DNA of 33,423 nucleotides from Deltaproteobacteria bacterium (GCA_002683315.1 NYTD01000114.1:1-33423), one strand, 5' to 3'; positions 9,705 to 20,106 are shown, counted from the stretch's first letter. Notes: generated by a model from the sequence alone, not told the origin. Numbers and translations: made by a program.

Positions 9705-10895
9705 TCAAAAACAAAAAATATTGTTGTTCATCCCAATGGTATATATCTCTTCGTGAACCTCTGTAGAGATCATTTCTCTTTGTGTCCATGTTTCGATCAA
9801 TGTGCAAATCGAAAGTTCTTTATTCCCTGTTTCTTTTGATACAATTAAAATCTCTTCCAATATATCCATAAAGAAAGATGGTGAGTGATGAATTTGCTCA
9901 TCTCCATTTTCATGATGATCATAGATGTCGCACAAAAATTTTGTAATATTTCGCGGATACAACCAACCATCCTCTACCTGTCCCAACATCACGGGATTAT
10001 CAAAATTCCCGGTACATCCATGTTTGGTTTCACTACTACGCGCTACAAAGTTGGCAAAACCTTCTTTAAATGCAATATGTGGCTCTTGAGGAGATGTAGC
10101 AGACCAATTGGCAAAAGGTTCACCATCAAACCAATAGCTTCCCCCCCATGCCCGCAAAGAAAGAACATGACCATACTCATGCATGATTTTATTTCCTTTA
10201 ATCCATCCGGTTGTATTCTCAGGGATATGAACGGTACTCGGCCCTGTCGTTCTCCCAAAAGTATCCAAAGATGTTGGTACAATTATGGAAAGAGGAGCAA
10301 AATCATCTGTAAAAAATGACGCACCACCAAGTCCATGCCAGATAAATGTAAGTTCCATCAAACTGGCAAAGTGATTGGCTGAATGAGCATGATTATTGGG
10401 TTCTCCCGCATCAAAACCTTCAGGTTGGAAAAGAAGATTGGGAAGTATGATTCCTTTTCCTTGCTCTATGCTCGGTTGTATCGGATGTTCCAATGCATAG
10501 ATCCCTTGATCGTTTTCAAACTGAAAACATACATCTTGCGTGCAATGAGATAAAAAGAAAACAACACGGTATACACCATCGTTATGAACAGAAAGAGAGT
10601 ATGACCCGTCATGACGAACATATGCTGAATCTTCTTTTTTTCCAGTTTGGTCCAATGCTTGAACTTCAATCCCCCATGCTCCCAAAGGATTTTCAAGGCA
10701 ATTCTCTCTGGCATATGAACAACGAGAGCCATTCTCTCCGTCTATATCTTTTCTCCAAGTGAAATGTCCTATTTCACGCAAATCAGGATAGTACAACCCT
10801 CCTTCAATCGAAAAGTCATTTGCTGTAGATACCCCTTCTTCTAACAAAATCCCCTTCTGGTAGACTACTGGTGTACAAGAAAACCAAAAAATCAT
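9705..10895 (-). CDS. Secreted/lipoprotein putative zinc metalloprotease (HEYGH)
   Basis: ATG at 10895 overlaps the upstream CDS stop by ATGA with SD GGAGGAAGG; MIFWFSC lipobox-like N-terminus; IMHEYGHVLSL (HExxH) followed by FKEGFANF. Confidence 0.65.
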   Translation of the reverse strand: MIFWFSCTPVVYQKGILLEEGVSTANDFSIEGGLYYPDLREIGHFTWRKDIDGENGSRCSYARENCLENPLGAWGIEVQALDQTGKKEDSAYVRHDGSYSLSVHNDGVYRVVFFLSHCTQDVCFQFENDQGIYALEHPIQPSIEQGKGIILPNLLFQPEGFDAGEPNNHAHSANHFASLMELTFIWHGLGGASFFTDDFAPLSIIVPTSLDTFGRTTGPSTVHIPENTTGWIKGNKIMHEYGHVLSLRAWGGSYWFDGEPFANWSATSPQEPHIAFKEGFANFVARSSETKHGCTGNFDNPVMLGQVEDGWLYPRNITKFLCDIYDHHENGDEQIHHSPSFFMDILEEILIVSKETGNKELSICTLIETWTQREMISTEVHEEIYTIGMNNNIFCF

Positions 10896-12463
10896 CCTTC
10901 CTCCGCAATAAGATCTTGCTTTCTCATCCACTGAATCGTGTAATGCAATCGTTCTACATCTCCATCCCACTCTTGTTCAAGCTCACCGACTGTACTTGGG
11001 ATCCGAGCATGAATCCAACGTACTCTGTCTTTTTGGACCCATTCTCGAAGCCCAGATAATATCGGATAATCAACACCTGTTGTGCTCCAAAAATGATAAA
11101 AATCTGTGTGCCGTAATGCAGTGCTCTTTGTGAGCCAGTGCGTTGGATAATGAGAGAAGGTTTCGCTATAATCCATTTCCATTATGTTTTCAGCCTTTTC
11201 AGCAGGAACGTAGTTTTGCTTAAGCTTGTCCCAAACTTCTTCCAGTTGTGCAATCACAACTGGAGAATGATACAAGGACAAAAATCTTTTTCGAGCGGCT
11301 TGCCCCAAACGTTCACAGCGCTCAGGATCTGTAAACAAAGAGAACAGCTCTGTACGAAGCACAGCATTATCCAAAGCAAGACTCTGTGCGAGCTGACGAT
11401 GAAGTCTCCCTGCATCTAAGAGAGGTGATAGCTCACTCATCGATGGGGTTTTCACCCAACTGGTTGGGATGCGCACTCCAACATCATTGGAACATAGCTC
11501 TTTATATCCATTATAGTCGGAAACCAAAAGAGGCAGTCCTGCACTCATTCCTTCCAAGAGGCTCAGACCAAAGGTCTCTTGTGGGTTATCTGCGACAGAA
11601 ACAAAGAAGTCTGCTGCTCGAAACAACCCTTTCTTGAGCCCCTCAGCTGGACTTTGATAAATGAGAACTTTGTCTTGAATCTTCAGAGCTTTTATCCATA
11701 GCTTCAACATCGCAAAATAATCTTCACTTTGAACATTTCCCGCCAAAATAAGGATTGCGTTTTGCGGCATCAAACGCATTGCTTGAAGAAGTGGGACAAG
11801 ATCCATTTTGTCATAGTCTGAAAACCGTCCCATACACAAAGCGATACGAGCATCCTTAGGAATTTTCAGCTTCGCACGCACCTTATTTTTGGGAACAGAA
11901 ATGGCAATATCTTCCATCCCCAATGGAACAACGATTCTCTGGATGGGGGTACACACTCTATCCTGTTTCCGGGCAGTTTCTTTCAGTTGATATTCAAGAA
12001 CCTCTTTTCCTGGAGTAGAAGAGCATAAAATAGCATCACAAGAAGAAAAACCACCCAGGTGAAATCTTCCATAAGAAGAGAGAGAATCACAGTAGCTCAA
12101 AGAATGAATAAATGCTGTGATCGGAGTATTCCCGTAACGGTTCCGTATATACGAAAAATCATGCGCATGCAGCAGCTGATCAGAAAAATGAAACACAGTA
12201 TAGTCATTTTTTTGTAGCTGTTGAGGTAGATCTTCTCGAGCAAAAAAACACAATACACCATGAAATTGCGATATTACATCCGCATACGCCTCTCGAAAAC
12301 GATACTCAAAATGACGGTCCACAAAGAAGAAGTGTAATTCGTCAAATGTAGAATAACGAATGAGTGATTGGATGAATCGATCATTCGCAATATTGATACC
12401 CAACAAACCCTCTTTTTTCGGTGGAAAAAAGGAGCTAAGCGTACCCCAAATTCTTTTTTTCAC
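10892..12463 (-). CDS. Glycosyltransferase, GT-B / group 1-like
   Basis: GTG start after AAGGAG; CMGRFSDYDKMDLVPLLQAMRLM, LILAGNVQSEDYF, ETFGLSLLEGMSAGLPLLVSDYNGYKELC. Confidence 0.88.
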   Translation of the reverse strand: MKKRIWGTLSSFFPPKKEGLLGINIANDRFIQSLIRYSTFDELHFFFVDRHFEYRFREAYADVISQFHGVLCFFAREDLPQQLQKNDYTVFHFSDQLLHAHDFSYIRNRYGNTPITAFIHSLSYCDSLSSYGRFHLGGFSSCDAILCSSTPGKEVLEYQLKETARKQDRVCTPIQRIVVPLGMEDIAISVPKNKVRAKLKIPKDARIALCMGRFSDYDKMDLVPLLQAMRLMPQNAILILAGNVQSEDYFAMLKLWIKALKIQDKVLIYQSPAEGLKKGLFRAADFFVSVADNPQETFGLSLLEGMSAGLPLLVSDYNGYKELCSNDVGVRIPTSWVKTPSMSELSPLLDAGRLHRQLAQSLALDNAVLRTELFSLFTDPERCERLGQAARKRFLSLYHSPVVIAQLEEVWDKLKQNYVPAEKAENIMEMDYSETFSHYPTHWLTKSTALRHTDFYHFWSTTGVDYPILSGLREWVQKDRVRWIHARIPSTVGELEQEWDGDVERLHYTIQWMRKQDLIAEEG

Positions 12464-12781
12464 CTATGACTCCTTTTGTAACATGATGGTATGACGCACA
12501 GGTTTGAATCCAAGCATACGATCATATCTAAAAAAAACAATATCCAATGGCAATCTATAAAATGGATACTGCAGTCGAAATGGAAATTTTTTGTATCCGA
12601 TCAGGTGTATATCCAAATCATCTTTTTGAAAGGGAACCCACCAATGAGAAATCTCCATTGGGGTTGTTCCTACAAATGTATTGTTTTGATAAATCTCTGC
12701 GCCACTCGGGAGTGAAAGGATCTCAACACGATGATGACAAGCAGAGAGGAAAAGGATAAATTTCAAAATAAAGGGGCTCAT
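12464..12781 (-). CDS. PEGA-domain lipoprotein
   Basis: FLSACHHRVEILSLPSGAEIYQNNTFVGTTPMEIS: lipobox followed by PEGA repeat. Confidence 0.75.
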   Translation of the reverse strand: MSPFILKFILFLSACHHRVEILSLPSGAEIYQNNTFVGTTPMEISHWWVPFQKDDLDIHLIGYKKFPFRLQYPFYRLPLDIVFFRYDRMLGFKPVRHTIMLQKES

Positions 12782-12819
12782 GGTACACTCATTCGTCGTA
12801 TCTTCCCCAAAGGGAAGCT

Positions 12820-13239
12820 ATGTTTGCATTATTTATATCCTCTATCCTATCTTGTGGACTTGATCGACAAGCGATTCGTCTCGAAGAACAAGAAAAATCA
12901 ATGCTATATCAAAGTGCACAAAAATATTGGGAAGGGGTTCGATGGAACATTCCCAAAAGAGCGGCAGCTTTCTACGAGGACCCTCTTACACGAGCCAGAA
13001 TGGAGAGTGGTATCCAAATGCCATACCAGAGGTTTACTGATATAAAAGTGCTTCACGTTGAGCTTGGAGAGAAACAAAATCAAGAAAACAATTCTCCCAA
13101 GGCTATTCGACGAAAAGGTACGGTTTATGTTCGGATGGAAGGATTTGGTACAGATAATGTTGTACGAAATGAAGAACAAAAACAAATCTGGTATAGAAAT
13201 CTAAATGGTTGGTGGATTGAACACGAACGGGAAAATTAA
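12820..13239 (+). CDS. Predicted lipoprotein, unknown function
   Basis: MFALFISSILSCGLD N-terminus; 139-aa ORF with upstream AAGGGAAG. Confidence 0.6.
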   Translation: MFALFISSILSCGLDRQAIRLEEQEKSMLYQSAQKYWEGVRWNIPKRAAAFYEDPLTRARMESGIQMPYQRFTDIKVLHVELGEKQNQENNSPKAIRRKGTVYVRMEGFGTDNVVRNEEQKQIWYRNLNGWWIEHEREN

Positions 13240-13249
13240 TCTTTTTTTG

Positions 13250-13264
13250 GGTCATATTATGACC
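13250..13264. promoter_or_regulatory. 15-bp perfect palindrome GGTCATA-T-TATGACC upstream of recQ (candidate operator)
   Basis: 7-bp perfect arms around a single T, in the intergenic gap 66 nt before the recQ ATG. Confidence 0.35.
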
Positions 13265-13329
13265 TTTATCCAAAGCATGATTTGTCGGACTGTTTGTCAT
13301 AGTGATAAATAAAATTCGAGGAATGGTTT

Positions 13330-15672
13330 ATGGATGAAACCCAAAGATTACATGCTATTTTACAAAAACGATTTGGCTTTGACTCTTTTCGTGGAGCTCA
13401 ACTTGATATCGTGCAGCATATTACACTCGGTCATGACGCAATGGTCGTTATGCCCACAGGAGCTGGTAAATCACTATGCTATCAACTACCCGCTCTTGCT
13501 CGAGGAGGCGTTACAATTGTTGTATCTCCCCTTCTCGCACTCATGAAAGATCAAGTTGATTTTCTATGTAATCTTGACATCCGAGCGACATACATCAATT
13601 CCTCTATCTCTACAACAGAAAGAAAAGAGAGACTCTTGGGTGTTCTCTCAGGTCAATACGAGCTCCTATACGTCGCCCCTGAACGTTTTTCCCCTTCCTT
13701 CATCTCTTCAATTCGAAAAGCAGATCTACGTCTGTTTGCCATTGACGAAGCGCACTGCCTCTCTCAATGGGGACATGATTTCCGTCCGGACTATCTCCAG
13801 CTTGGAAAAGTACGAAAAGAACTTGGCAATATTCCCACCATCGCTCTTACTGCTACAGCAACGCCCAAGGTACAAGATGACATCGCCCGAGTCCTTGGAC
13901 TAGAAGAATCAAAACGATTCATTACTGGATTCGATCGAAACAATCTTTTATTGCGTGTACAAAGTGTAAATAGAAACGCAGACAAAGTCCAAGCCGTTAT
14001 CGATCAGATTCGAAGTAACAGGGGGTGTACACTTATTTATTGCGCGACCAGAAAGAGCGTAGAACGTGTCACACTTGCGTTGCGAGAACGTGGAGTACAA
14101 GCTGCAATGTATCATGCAGGCCTTAGTATGGAAGAACGCTCACAAGTTCAAGATGGATTTATGGGTGATCAGTATCCAATTGTTGTTGCTACCAATGCTT
14201 TTGGAATGGGAGTCGACAAAAAAGATGTTCGCAACATTGTTCATTGGGAATTTCCGGGAACTGTGGAAGCCTACTATCAAGAAATTGGGCGTGCAGGAAG
14301 AGATGGAAAAGATTCTCACGTGCTGTTGCTCTATCGCGATTCTGATCGATACATCCAAGATTTCTTTGTTCGGAGTGCCCACCCTCCCGTAGAAGATGTT
14401 CATGCAACGTGGAATGCACTGGAAAGCCACTCAGACAACCCATTGTGGATCAGTCTTGAAGATCTGGCAGAATTTATACCTGACGGTGGAAATGCACGTG
14501 TCGCTGGTTCATGCCTCACCATCTTGCAAAGATTTCAATACATTCGTAGAATTCCGCCGTCTCAGCGAGAAGGACGAGTTTCACTGCGCGGCGGTCCTCC
14601 ATCTACTGCTCCAAAAGGAATCCGAGGCATCGTATATGAGTCTATCTTCAAGCAGCTCAACGGAAATTTCGATATGATCCTTCGCGTTCGTTTGGATGTT
14701 GCTTCTAGAGGTCTTGGCATCACAAGGGATCAACTTGTAGCCAGTTTACGAGCTCTTGATGAACGAGGCTATCTCGTTTGGAATCCTCCAGATTTAGTGG
14801 GCGGAATAGAAAGACTCAAAGTAGGAGAGGCTTTGGTTATTGATGAGGAAGCCATACAAAAGCGCCGAGAGCAAGAGCTAAAAAAAGTAAGTCTCATGCA
14901 ATCATATGCGCGCTCTAATTGTCGAAGACGATTTCTGATAGAGTATTTTGGTCAGAAAGCTCCTTGGGACCGATGCGGAACGTGTGATGAATGCCAAAAA
15001 CACCAAAAAGACTTTGCTCCAATAACACAAGAGCAGCAAGAAGAGATCTCCAAACTACTTGCTTGTCTCGCCCGTATGGCACAAAGGGTTCGTGGTACAT
15101 CTTTCTCTCCAACCCTAATCGCTCAAGTTGCACGAGGCTCAAATAACGCTCGAGTTCGATCTTTTTATTTTCAGAGTATCAGTACATTTGGGATACTCAA
15201 AGGAATCCCTGAAGCACATCTCATTCATCTAATCAAAGAACTTGCTCATGCAGGAGCACTAAAAGAGGCCTTTGTCACACGTCAAATCAACGGAAGAGAA
15301 GTTACCTATCCCGAATTTGGTCTTACCGATCTGGGATGGAAGCTTATGAATCGACAAATCTCTGATTTTCAGATTTGCTATCCTGAAATAAAGAAGAAAC
15401 GTAGCAAAAAGAAAAAAAAGAATTCTATTCCCTCGCCGCAAACGACCGAAGCCAAAGATCTTGCCTCAATCCTTCGAACGTTACGTGCTCAGTTGGGTAA
15501 AAAGCATGATCTGCCCAATTACCAAATCATGAACAATCGAACCATTGATGAGCTCGTGCAAAAACGTCCACACAACAAGGAGGCTCTCTTAAAAGTTAAT
15601 GGTATGGGCCCACAAAAAGTACGACGATTTGGGCATCCCATATTAGAGACCATTCGGAACTATGGCAAGTAA
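13330..15672 (+). CDS. recQ: ATP-dependent DNA helicase RecQ
   Basis: FGFDSFRGAQLDIVQ, VVMPTGAGKSLCYQLPAL, IDEAHCLSQWGHDFRPDY, ALTATATPKVQDDI, EIGRAGRDGKDS, Zn-binding Cys cluster (CGTCDEC), C-terminal HRDC-like region. Confidence 0.96.
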   Translation: MDETQRLHAILQKRFGFDSFRGAQLDIVQHITLGHDAMVVMPTGAGKSLCYQLPALARGGVTIVVSPLLALMKDQVDFLCNLDIRATYINSSISTTERKERLLGVLSGQYELLYVAPERFSPSFISSIRKADLRLFAIDEAHCLSQWGHDFRPDYLQLGKVRKELGNIPTIALTATATPKVQDDIARVLGLEESKRFITGFDRNNLLLRVQSVNRNADKVQAVIDQIRSNRGCTLIYCATRKSVERVTLALRERGVQAAMYHAGLSMEERSQVQDGFMGDQYPIVVATNAFGMGVDKKDVRNIVHWEFPGTVEAYYQEIGRAGRDGKDSHVLLLYRDSDRYIQDFFVRSAHPPVEDVHATWNALESHSDNPLWISLEDLAEFIPDGGNARVAGSCLTILQRFQYIRRIPPSQREGRVSLRGGPPSTAPKGIRGIVYESIFKQLNGNFDMILRVRLDVASRGLGITRDQLVASLRALDERGYLVWNPPDLVGGIERLKVGEALVIDEEAIQKRREQELKKVSLMQSYARSNCRRRFLIEYFGQKAPWDRCGTCDECQKHQKDFAPITQEQQEEISKLLACLARMAQRVRGTSFSPTLIAQVARGSNNARVRSFYFQSISTFGILKGIPEAHLIHLIKELAHAGALKEAFVTRQINGREVTYPEFGLTDLGWKLMNRQISDFQICYPEIKKKRSKKKKKNSIPSPQTTEAKDLASILRTLRAQLGKKHDLPNYQIMNNRTIDELVQKRPHNKEALLKVNGMGPQKVRRFGHPILETIRNYGK

Positions 15673-15732
15673 CACCACTGAATCTTGCATCAAAAGAAGC
15701 AATACGTCATATTGTATCTTCAAGGAGAGTCT

Positions 15733-16755
15733 ATGCCATCACCGTTTCCCAATGCCACACATAACATTCGAGGAAAAACTCAGTGCCTCATTCATGAATC
15801 ACAAGTCCTCAAAGGAAATATTTGGAATGACCCACATGTACGAGATGTGTGGGTACATCTTCCCAATGGATATGAATCAACAAAGTCCTATCCACTTGTT
15901 GTCTTGCTCCCCGCATTTGCAGGAACAGGAGAAGGACTTCTTGCTCGTTCACTGACAAGCTCTTCTATCTTTCATAAAATCGATCAATGGATTGCACAAG
16001 GAACATGTGCTCCGTTTGTCTGTCTACTTCCCGATTGCATGACGTATCTGGGTGGATCTCAGTTTTTGGATTCTCCAGCCATCGGAAACTACGCACAATA
16101 CATCACAAAAGAATTAATCCCTTTTGCAAAAGAACAATATCATATATCCAATGTAGCCATTATGGGTCATTCTAGTGGAGGATATGGAGCTCTTCACTTG
16201 GCGATGAGCAATCCAGAGTTGTTTTCTGCTGTTGCATGTCATGCTGGAGATATGGGATTTTCCCATGCCTATTCTGCCGATCTTCTCCCTGCGATTATGG
16301 CCATTCATCAAGCTGGAGATCCCAAAACATTTCTGGAAGGTTTTTGGAAGAAAAGACGTTTTGCACCCGCTGAATTTTCTGCGTTCAACATGTTGTGTAT
16401 GTCTGCTGCATATGATCCAGACATAGAAAATAAAAACTTTCCAGCAAAACTCCCTTTTGACTATAACGAAGGTATCATCGATTTCGACCGATTCCGATCA
16501 TGGGAACGCTTTGATCCTCTCAACCTTATCGAGGAACCGCAAAAACAAGAAGCACTCAAAAATCTAAAGTACCTATACATCGAATGTGGTTCACAAGACG
16601 AATACCTTCTTGCGTTTGGTGCACGTCGATTTTCAGACAAATTGAAGCACTACCATGTTCCACACACCTACACAGAATTTGAAGGTGGACATCGTGGTGG
16701 CTCGTTACGTTTCGTACACAGTATCCCCAATCTCGTTCAAGCATGCTCTTCTTAA
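15733..16755 (+). CDS. Esterase (esterase D / alpha-beta hydrolase)
   Basis: Start moved to ATG after AGGAGAG; IMGHSSGGYGALHLAMSNPELFSAVACHAGD nucleophile elbow. Confidence 0.8.
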   Translation: MPSPFPNATHNIRGKTQCLIHESQVLKGNIWNDPHVRDVWVHLPNGYESTKSYPLVVLLPAFAGTGEGLLARSLTSSSIFHKIDQWIAQGTCAPFVCLLPDCMTYLGGSQFLDSPAIGNYAQYITKELIPFAKEQYHISNVAIMGHSSGGYGALHLAMSNPELFSAVACHAGDMGFSHAYSADLLPAIMAIHQAGDPKTFLEGFWKKRRFAPAEFSAFNMLCMSAAYDPDIENKNFPAKLPFDYNEGIIDFDRFRSWERFDPLNLIEEPQKQEALKNLKYLYIECGSQDEYLLAFGARRFSDKLKHYHVPHTYTEFEGGHRGGSLRFVHSIPNLVQACSS

Positions 16756-17567
16756 TTTTCGCATGTGCTCAAGAAGATGCCAAAGACTCTGTGATGTTAT
16801 GCAACGGATTTACTGATCTCTGTGACAAAAGAATATCGGAAGCACTTTTTACGGGCACACATAATTCCATGTCATCGCAAGAAGAAGGTTGGCTTGGTCC
16901 CAACCACATATACTCGATCCCCACTCAACTCAATGATGGAATTCGAGCACTCAATATCGATACGTACTGGTGGGAAGAGGAAGCCTATATGTGTCACTCT
17001 TTTTGTGAAATAGGAGCACAACCTCTTTCCTATGCAAGTGATACCATCGCAGATTTTCTAGAACGAAATCCCAACAATGTAATTATCATCACCTTTCAGT
17101 CCACATTGAGCGCAGAAGAAACACTTCAGCCGTTCTATGATTCTGGACTCCAGTCTGAGCTATACCATCATGAAACGGGAACACAATGGCCCACAATACA
17201 AAACCTTATCAATGAGCAAAAAAGACTGTTGTTGTTTTCCAATCAAGATGGAGGACGTATGGAAGGATACATGTCTCAGTGGGAGCATTGGCTTGACAAT
17301 CCATATTCCGCACAATCTGTAGATGACTTTGCCTGTATTCCCGATCGAGGAGACGAAAGCACGGCTACCCTCTACAACATCAACCACTTCTTGACCAATC
17401 CCATCGCTCTTCCCGAACTTGCCCAAGAGGCAAATGAAGAATCTGTCCTAACAGAACATATACAGCGCTGTATCTCTGAAACGAGTCTGAATCCCACTCA
17501 GCTGCTTGTCGACTTTTACAGCATTGGAAATCCTATGGATGTTGTGCACAACTATAATCTACAATAG
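16743..17567 (+). CDS. PI-PLC X-like phosphodiesterase lipoprotein
   Basis: MLFLIFACAQ lipobox-like N-terminus; ALFTGTHNSMSS, QLNDGIRALNIDTYWWEEEAYMCHSFCEIG, DFLERNPNNVIIITFQS. Confidence 0.75.
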   Translation: MLFLIFACAQEDAKDSVMLCNGFTDLCDKRISEALFTGTHNSMSSQEEGWLGPNHIYSIPTQLNDGIRALNIDTYWWEEEAYMCHSFCEIGAQPLSYASDTIADFLERNPNNVIIITFQSTLSAEETLQPFYDSGLQSELYHHETGTQWPTIQNLINEQKRLLLFSNQDGGRMEGYMSQWEHWLDNPYSAQSVDDFACIPDRGDESTATLYNINHFLTNPIALPELAQEANEESVLTEHIQRCISETSLNPTQLLVDFYSIGNPMDVVHNYNLQ

Positions 17568-17649
17568 GTCCTCTATTCTTTGCATTTCTGCAACACAAGC
17601 ATATGTCCTGATATGTTAATACGAGTGCAATACAGATCTTGGAGTCTTT

Positions 17650-18441
17650 ATGATTTTTTTATTACTGGCCTGCACTACAGAAGATTCAACTGAAAAAATC
17701 TGTCCAGAGGAAGTTCATGATTCGGCTATCATTATTGAACCATCAGAACCAGCGCAAGAACCCGAAGATTTTTCCATGTGGGAAAATGCTACACTTCGCA
17801 TCGTCTCTCCGCTACCAGCACAGCGAATTGGAATCGGAGAAGAACAAGAATTCATCGCGACACTCATCAACCAAGAAGGAGATGAACTTCCATGGGAAGA
17901 AGTCGATATTCAATGGACAAGCGACATCGATGAATCATGGTCATTTGATGAATTTTCATTTGCTGATGCAAACCTTTCTCCTGGAGTACATCTCATCGAA
18001 GCGCACGCTGTATTACCCAACAATAATCGATTAACCTATGCTCTGGGTGGGATCAAAGTTCAACACCCCTATGCGGGTATCTATTCTGGAACCACCACCA
18101 TAGATGCAACCGTAACCGACTGGAGTGGAAACGAGACTGTGGTAAGCTGTGCAGGTGCCGCAACACTTGTGGTTGATCTAGAGGGTAAAAAAGCAACAGG
18201 CAGCAGCGCCTGCATCCTACAACTTTTCGGCCAAGCCCAAGAGACCAGCTACGAATTCGATATCGATATCAATGAAAGTGATCTATCCGGTCTGGCCATC
18301 GCGGACTTTGGAATCGCACAGCGTGATTTCCCTCTTACCGGAACTGTATCGGAAACAAGTATGAGTGCAAACTGGGCAGATGTTGTATACGGTACCATCG
18401 ATGTGGTTGGACAGTTAGACCTAATAAAGGTTTCGGACTAG
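17650..18441 (+). CDS. Predicted lipoprotein, surface beta-rich protein
   Basis: SD GGAG 5 nt before ATG; MIFLLLACTTEDSTEK; acidic linker then Ig-like-looking beta-strand pattern. Confidence 0.65.
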   Translation: MIFLLLACTTEDSTEKICPEEVHDSAIIIEPSEPAQEPEDFSMWENATLRIVSPLPAQRIGIGEEQEFIATLINQEGDELPWEEVDIQWTSDIDESWSFDEFSFADANLSPGVHLIEAHAVLPNNNRLTYALGGIKVQHPYAGIYSGTTTIDATVTDWSGNETVVSCAGAATLVVDLEGKKATGSSACILQLFGQAQETSYEFDIDINESDLSGLAIADFGIAQRDFPLTGTVSETSMSANWADVVYGTIDVVGQLDLIKVSD

Positions 18442-18446
18442 ATATC

Positions 18447-20081
18447 TCACTCTAGTACACCATCCCAAAGCCATACCCCCCTACTCTTTTGTGGTATCCC
18501 CAATCCTTGTTCAAGACAGATTTTTTGCTCTTGAGAGAGATTGCACTGGGAGCTTGTATATAAAATCACTGCACCCACGCCCATTCGTTGAATCGCTGCT
18601 TTGATGTTAGAAGAACAGGCAGAATCGTCCAAAACACGCATCAAGCGAGATATCTTTGGCTCGTTGCTTCGATAGCGAATCGGTGGTTCCATCGTGTGCA
18701 AGATGGGACGCCTGTGCAGCCAGTACTCTTTTACGTAGCCAAAAGAGCCCTTATCACAGTTCATGTTTTTGAGAAGCGGTAGCCCCAAAACAGCCCCTTT
18801 ACCCCCAAGAAGAGTCTCTACTTCCAGATGATCAAATGCACTAGACGCCGATAAAGGTATCGGATGCCCACGCATTTCTTCTGTCTCCTGGATCCCCTCT
18901 TGTACGATGAATCCTCCAATCAAGATAGAAATAATGAGCGAATACCTACGTATCTGATGCAGACCTGCCGCGACACACAGTGCAAAACCAACAAAACCTC
19001 CCATCGCAAATCGATAGTAGCTTCCGCTCTGCGCCAAGATGGGGGCATAATGCGCAAGCCAAGAAACAGGTAGATAATACGTGTCATTTTCTATCTGTAC
19101 ACTTGGTCCCAAAGAGAAATGGACCATGTCCACAGCCGCGAGAATTCCCATCCTTCCGACACCACCACCAACGACTGCACCAATCAATCCCGCTTTGGGC
19201 CAAATCTCTCCTTGATATGGAATATGTGCCACTTGATTGTTGGCTACAGTTTTACTCGGCGCCTCCAATAGCGAAGACAACGTAGCCACATTATCCATGG
19301 AAGAATCGTCAGCACGACGAGGAGAGAAGAATTGCGGCTCATCACTGGAGAATCCTGCAGACTGATACGAATTCACCAGCAGTCCTCCTGCAATTGTTGC
19401 GGCAGCACAAAGAGACCAAGGGATCAATCGACGAATATTACTGAGTACTCGATACGCTCCCAGTACAGGTAATGCCACCAAACCAGTCAATATAACATTG
19501 GGAACGGCAAGTCCACCCAATACAACCACCAAGAACGTCCCTAACATTCCAGCCCATCGATGACGCTCAGACAAAAACACAAAACCCCACAGCAGTGCGA
19601 TCGTACCGATAAATGACTGCTCAAATTGACCATTGGATAATGTTGTGCGAACCCATGGGTTCCATGCCATCAATGAACCAGCGACGATCGCCGAAATCCG
19701 AGATAGTCCAAGAACACGAATCGCAAAAAATCCACATGCCGCATTCCAAGAAAGTGCATAGCTCCACAATAAATTAATAGCAAGTACAGGCCCTACCAAT
19801 GCACCAAGTGCGATGCTCGGCCACATCATTGGCCGGTATACAAGTCCATCGGGCCATCCGATATCATCTACGTATAGATCCCACAAAGAACCCATCTCCC
19901 ACTCAACAACCCCAACAACCGTTCCTGCCAAATGCCCTTCTGTAAATTCTGTGATGGGCAACAACTCGCTCGGTTCTCGCATGGACGCTTGATTGAACCA
20001 TACTCCCATCCAGCCCCAAGCATAGAAAAGCAACGCACAAAGCATAATATCAAAGCATATCTCTCTTGCTTTTTTACTCAT
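18447..20081 (-). CDS. Polytopic membrane protein, GT-C-glycosyltransferase-like
   Basis: Many hydrophobic segments, N-terminal extracytoplasmic loop, soluble C-terminal region. Confidence 0.5.
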   Translation of the reverse strand: MSKKAREICFDIMLCALLFYAWGWMGVWFNQASMREPSELLPITEFTEGHLAGTVVGVVEWEMGSLWDLYVDDIGWPDGLVYRPMMWPSIALGALVGPVLAINLLWSYALSWNAACGFFAIRVLGLSRISAIVAGSLMAWNPWVRTTLSNGQFEQSFIGTIALLWGFVFLSERHRWAGMLGTFLVVVLGGLAVPNVILTGLVALPVLGAYRVLSNIRRLIPWSLCAAATIAGGLLVNSYQSAGFSSDEPQFFSPRRADDSSMDNVATLSSLLEAPSKTVANNQVAHIPYQGEIWPKAGLIGAVVGGGVGRMGILAAVDMVHFSLGPSVQIENDTYYLPVSWLAHYAPILAQSGSYYRFAMGGFVGFALCVAAGLHQIRRYSLIISILIGGFIVQEGIQETEEMRGHPIPLSASSAFDHLEVETLLGGKGAVLGLPLLKNMNCDKGSFGYVKEYWLHRRPILHTMEPPIRYRSNEPKISRLMRVLDDSACSSNIKAAIQRMGVGAVILYTSSQCNLSQEQKICLEQGLGIPQKSRGVWLWDGVLE

Positions 20082-20106
20082 ACGTTATGCCCTTTGATTG
20101 ATTGAT

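Noticed and set aside
9885-10319. 144-aa plus-strand ORF inside the metalloprotease gene
   Set aside because: Antisense shadow ORF without motifs; no matching SD or operon context.
18437-18456. Small inverted repeat ACTAGA...TCTAGT between convergent genes as a terminator
   Set aside because: Only 6-bp AT-containing arms with an 8-nt loop and no T-tract; too weak to call.
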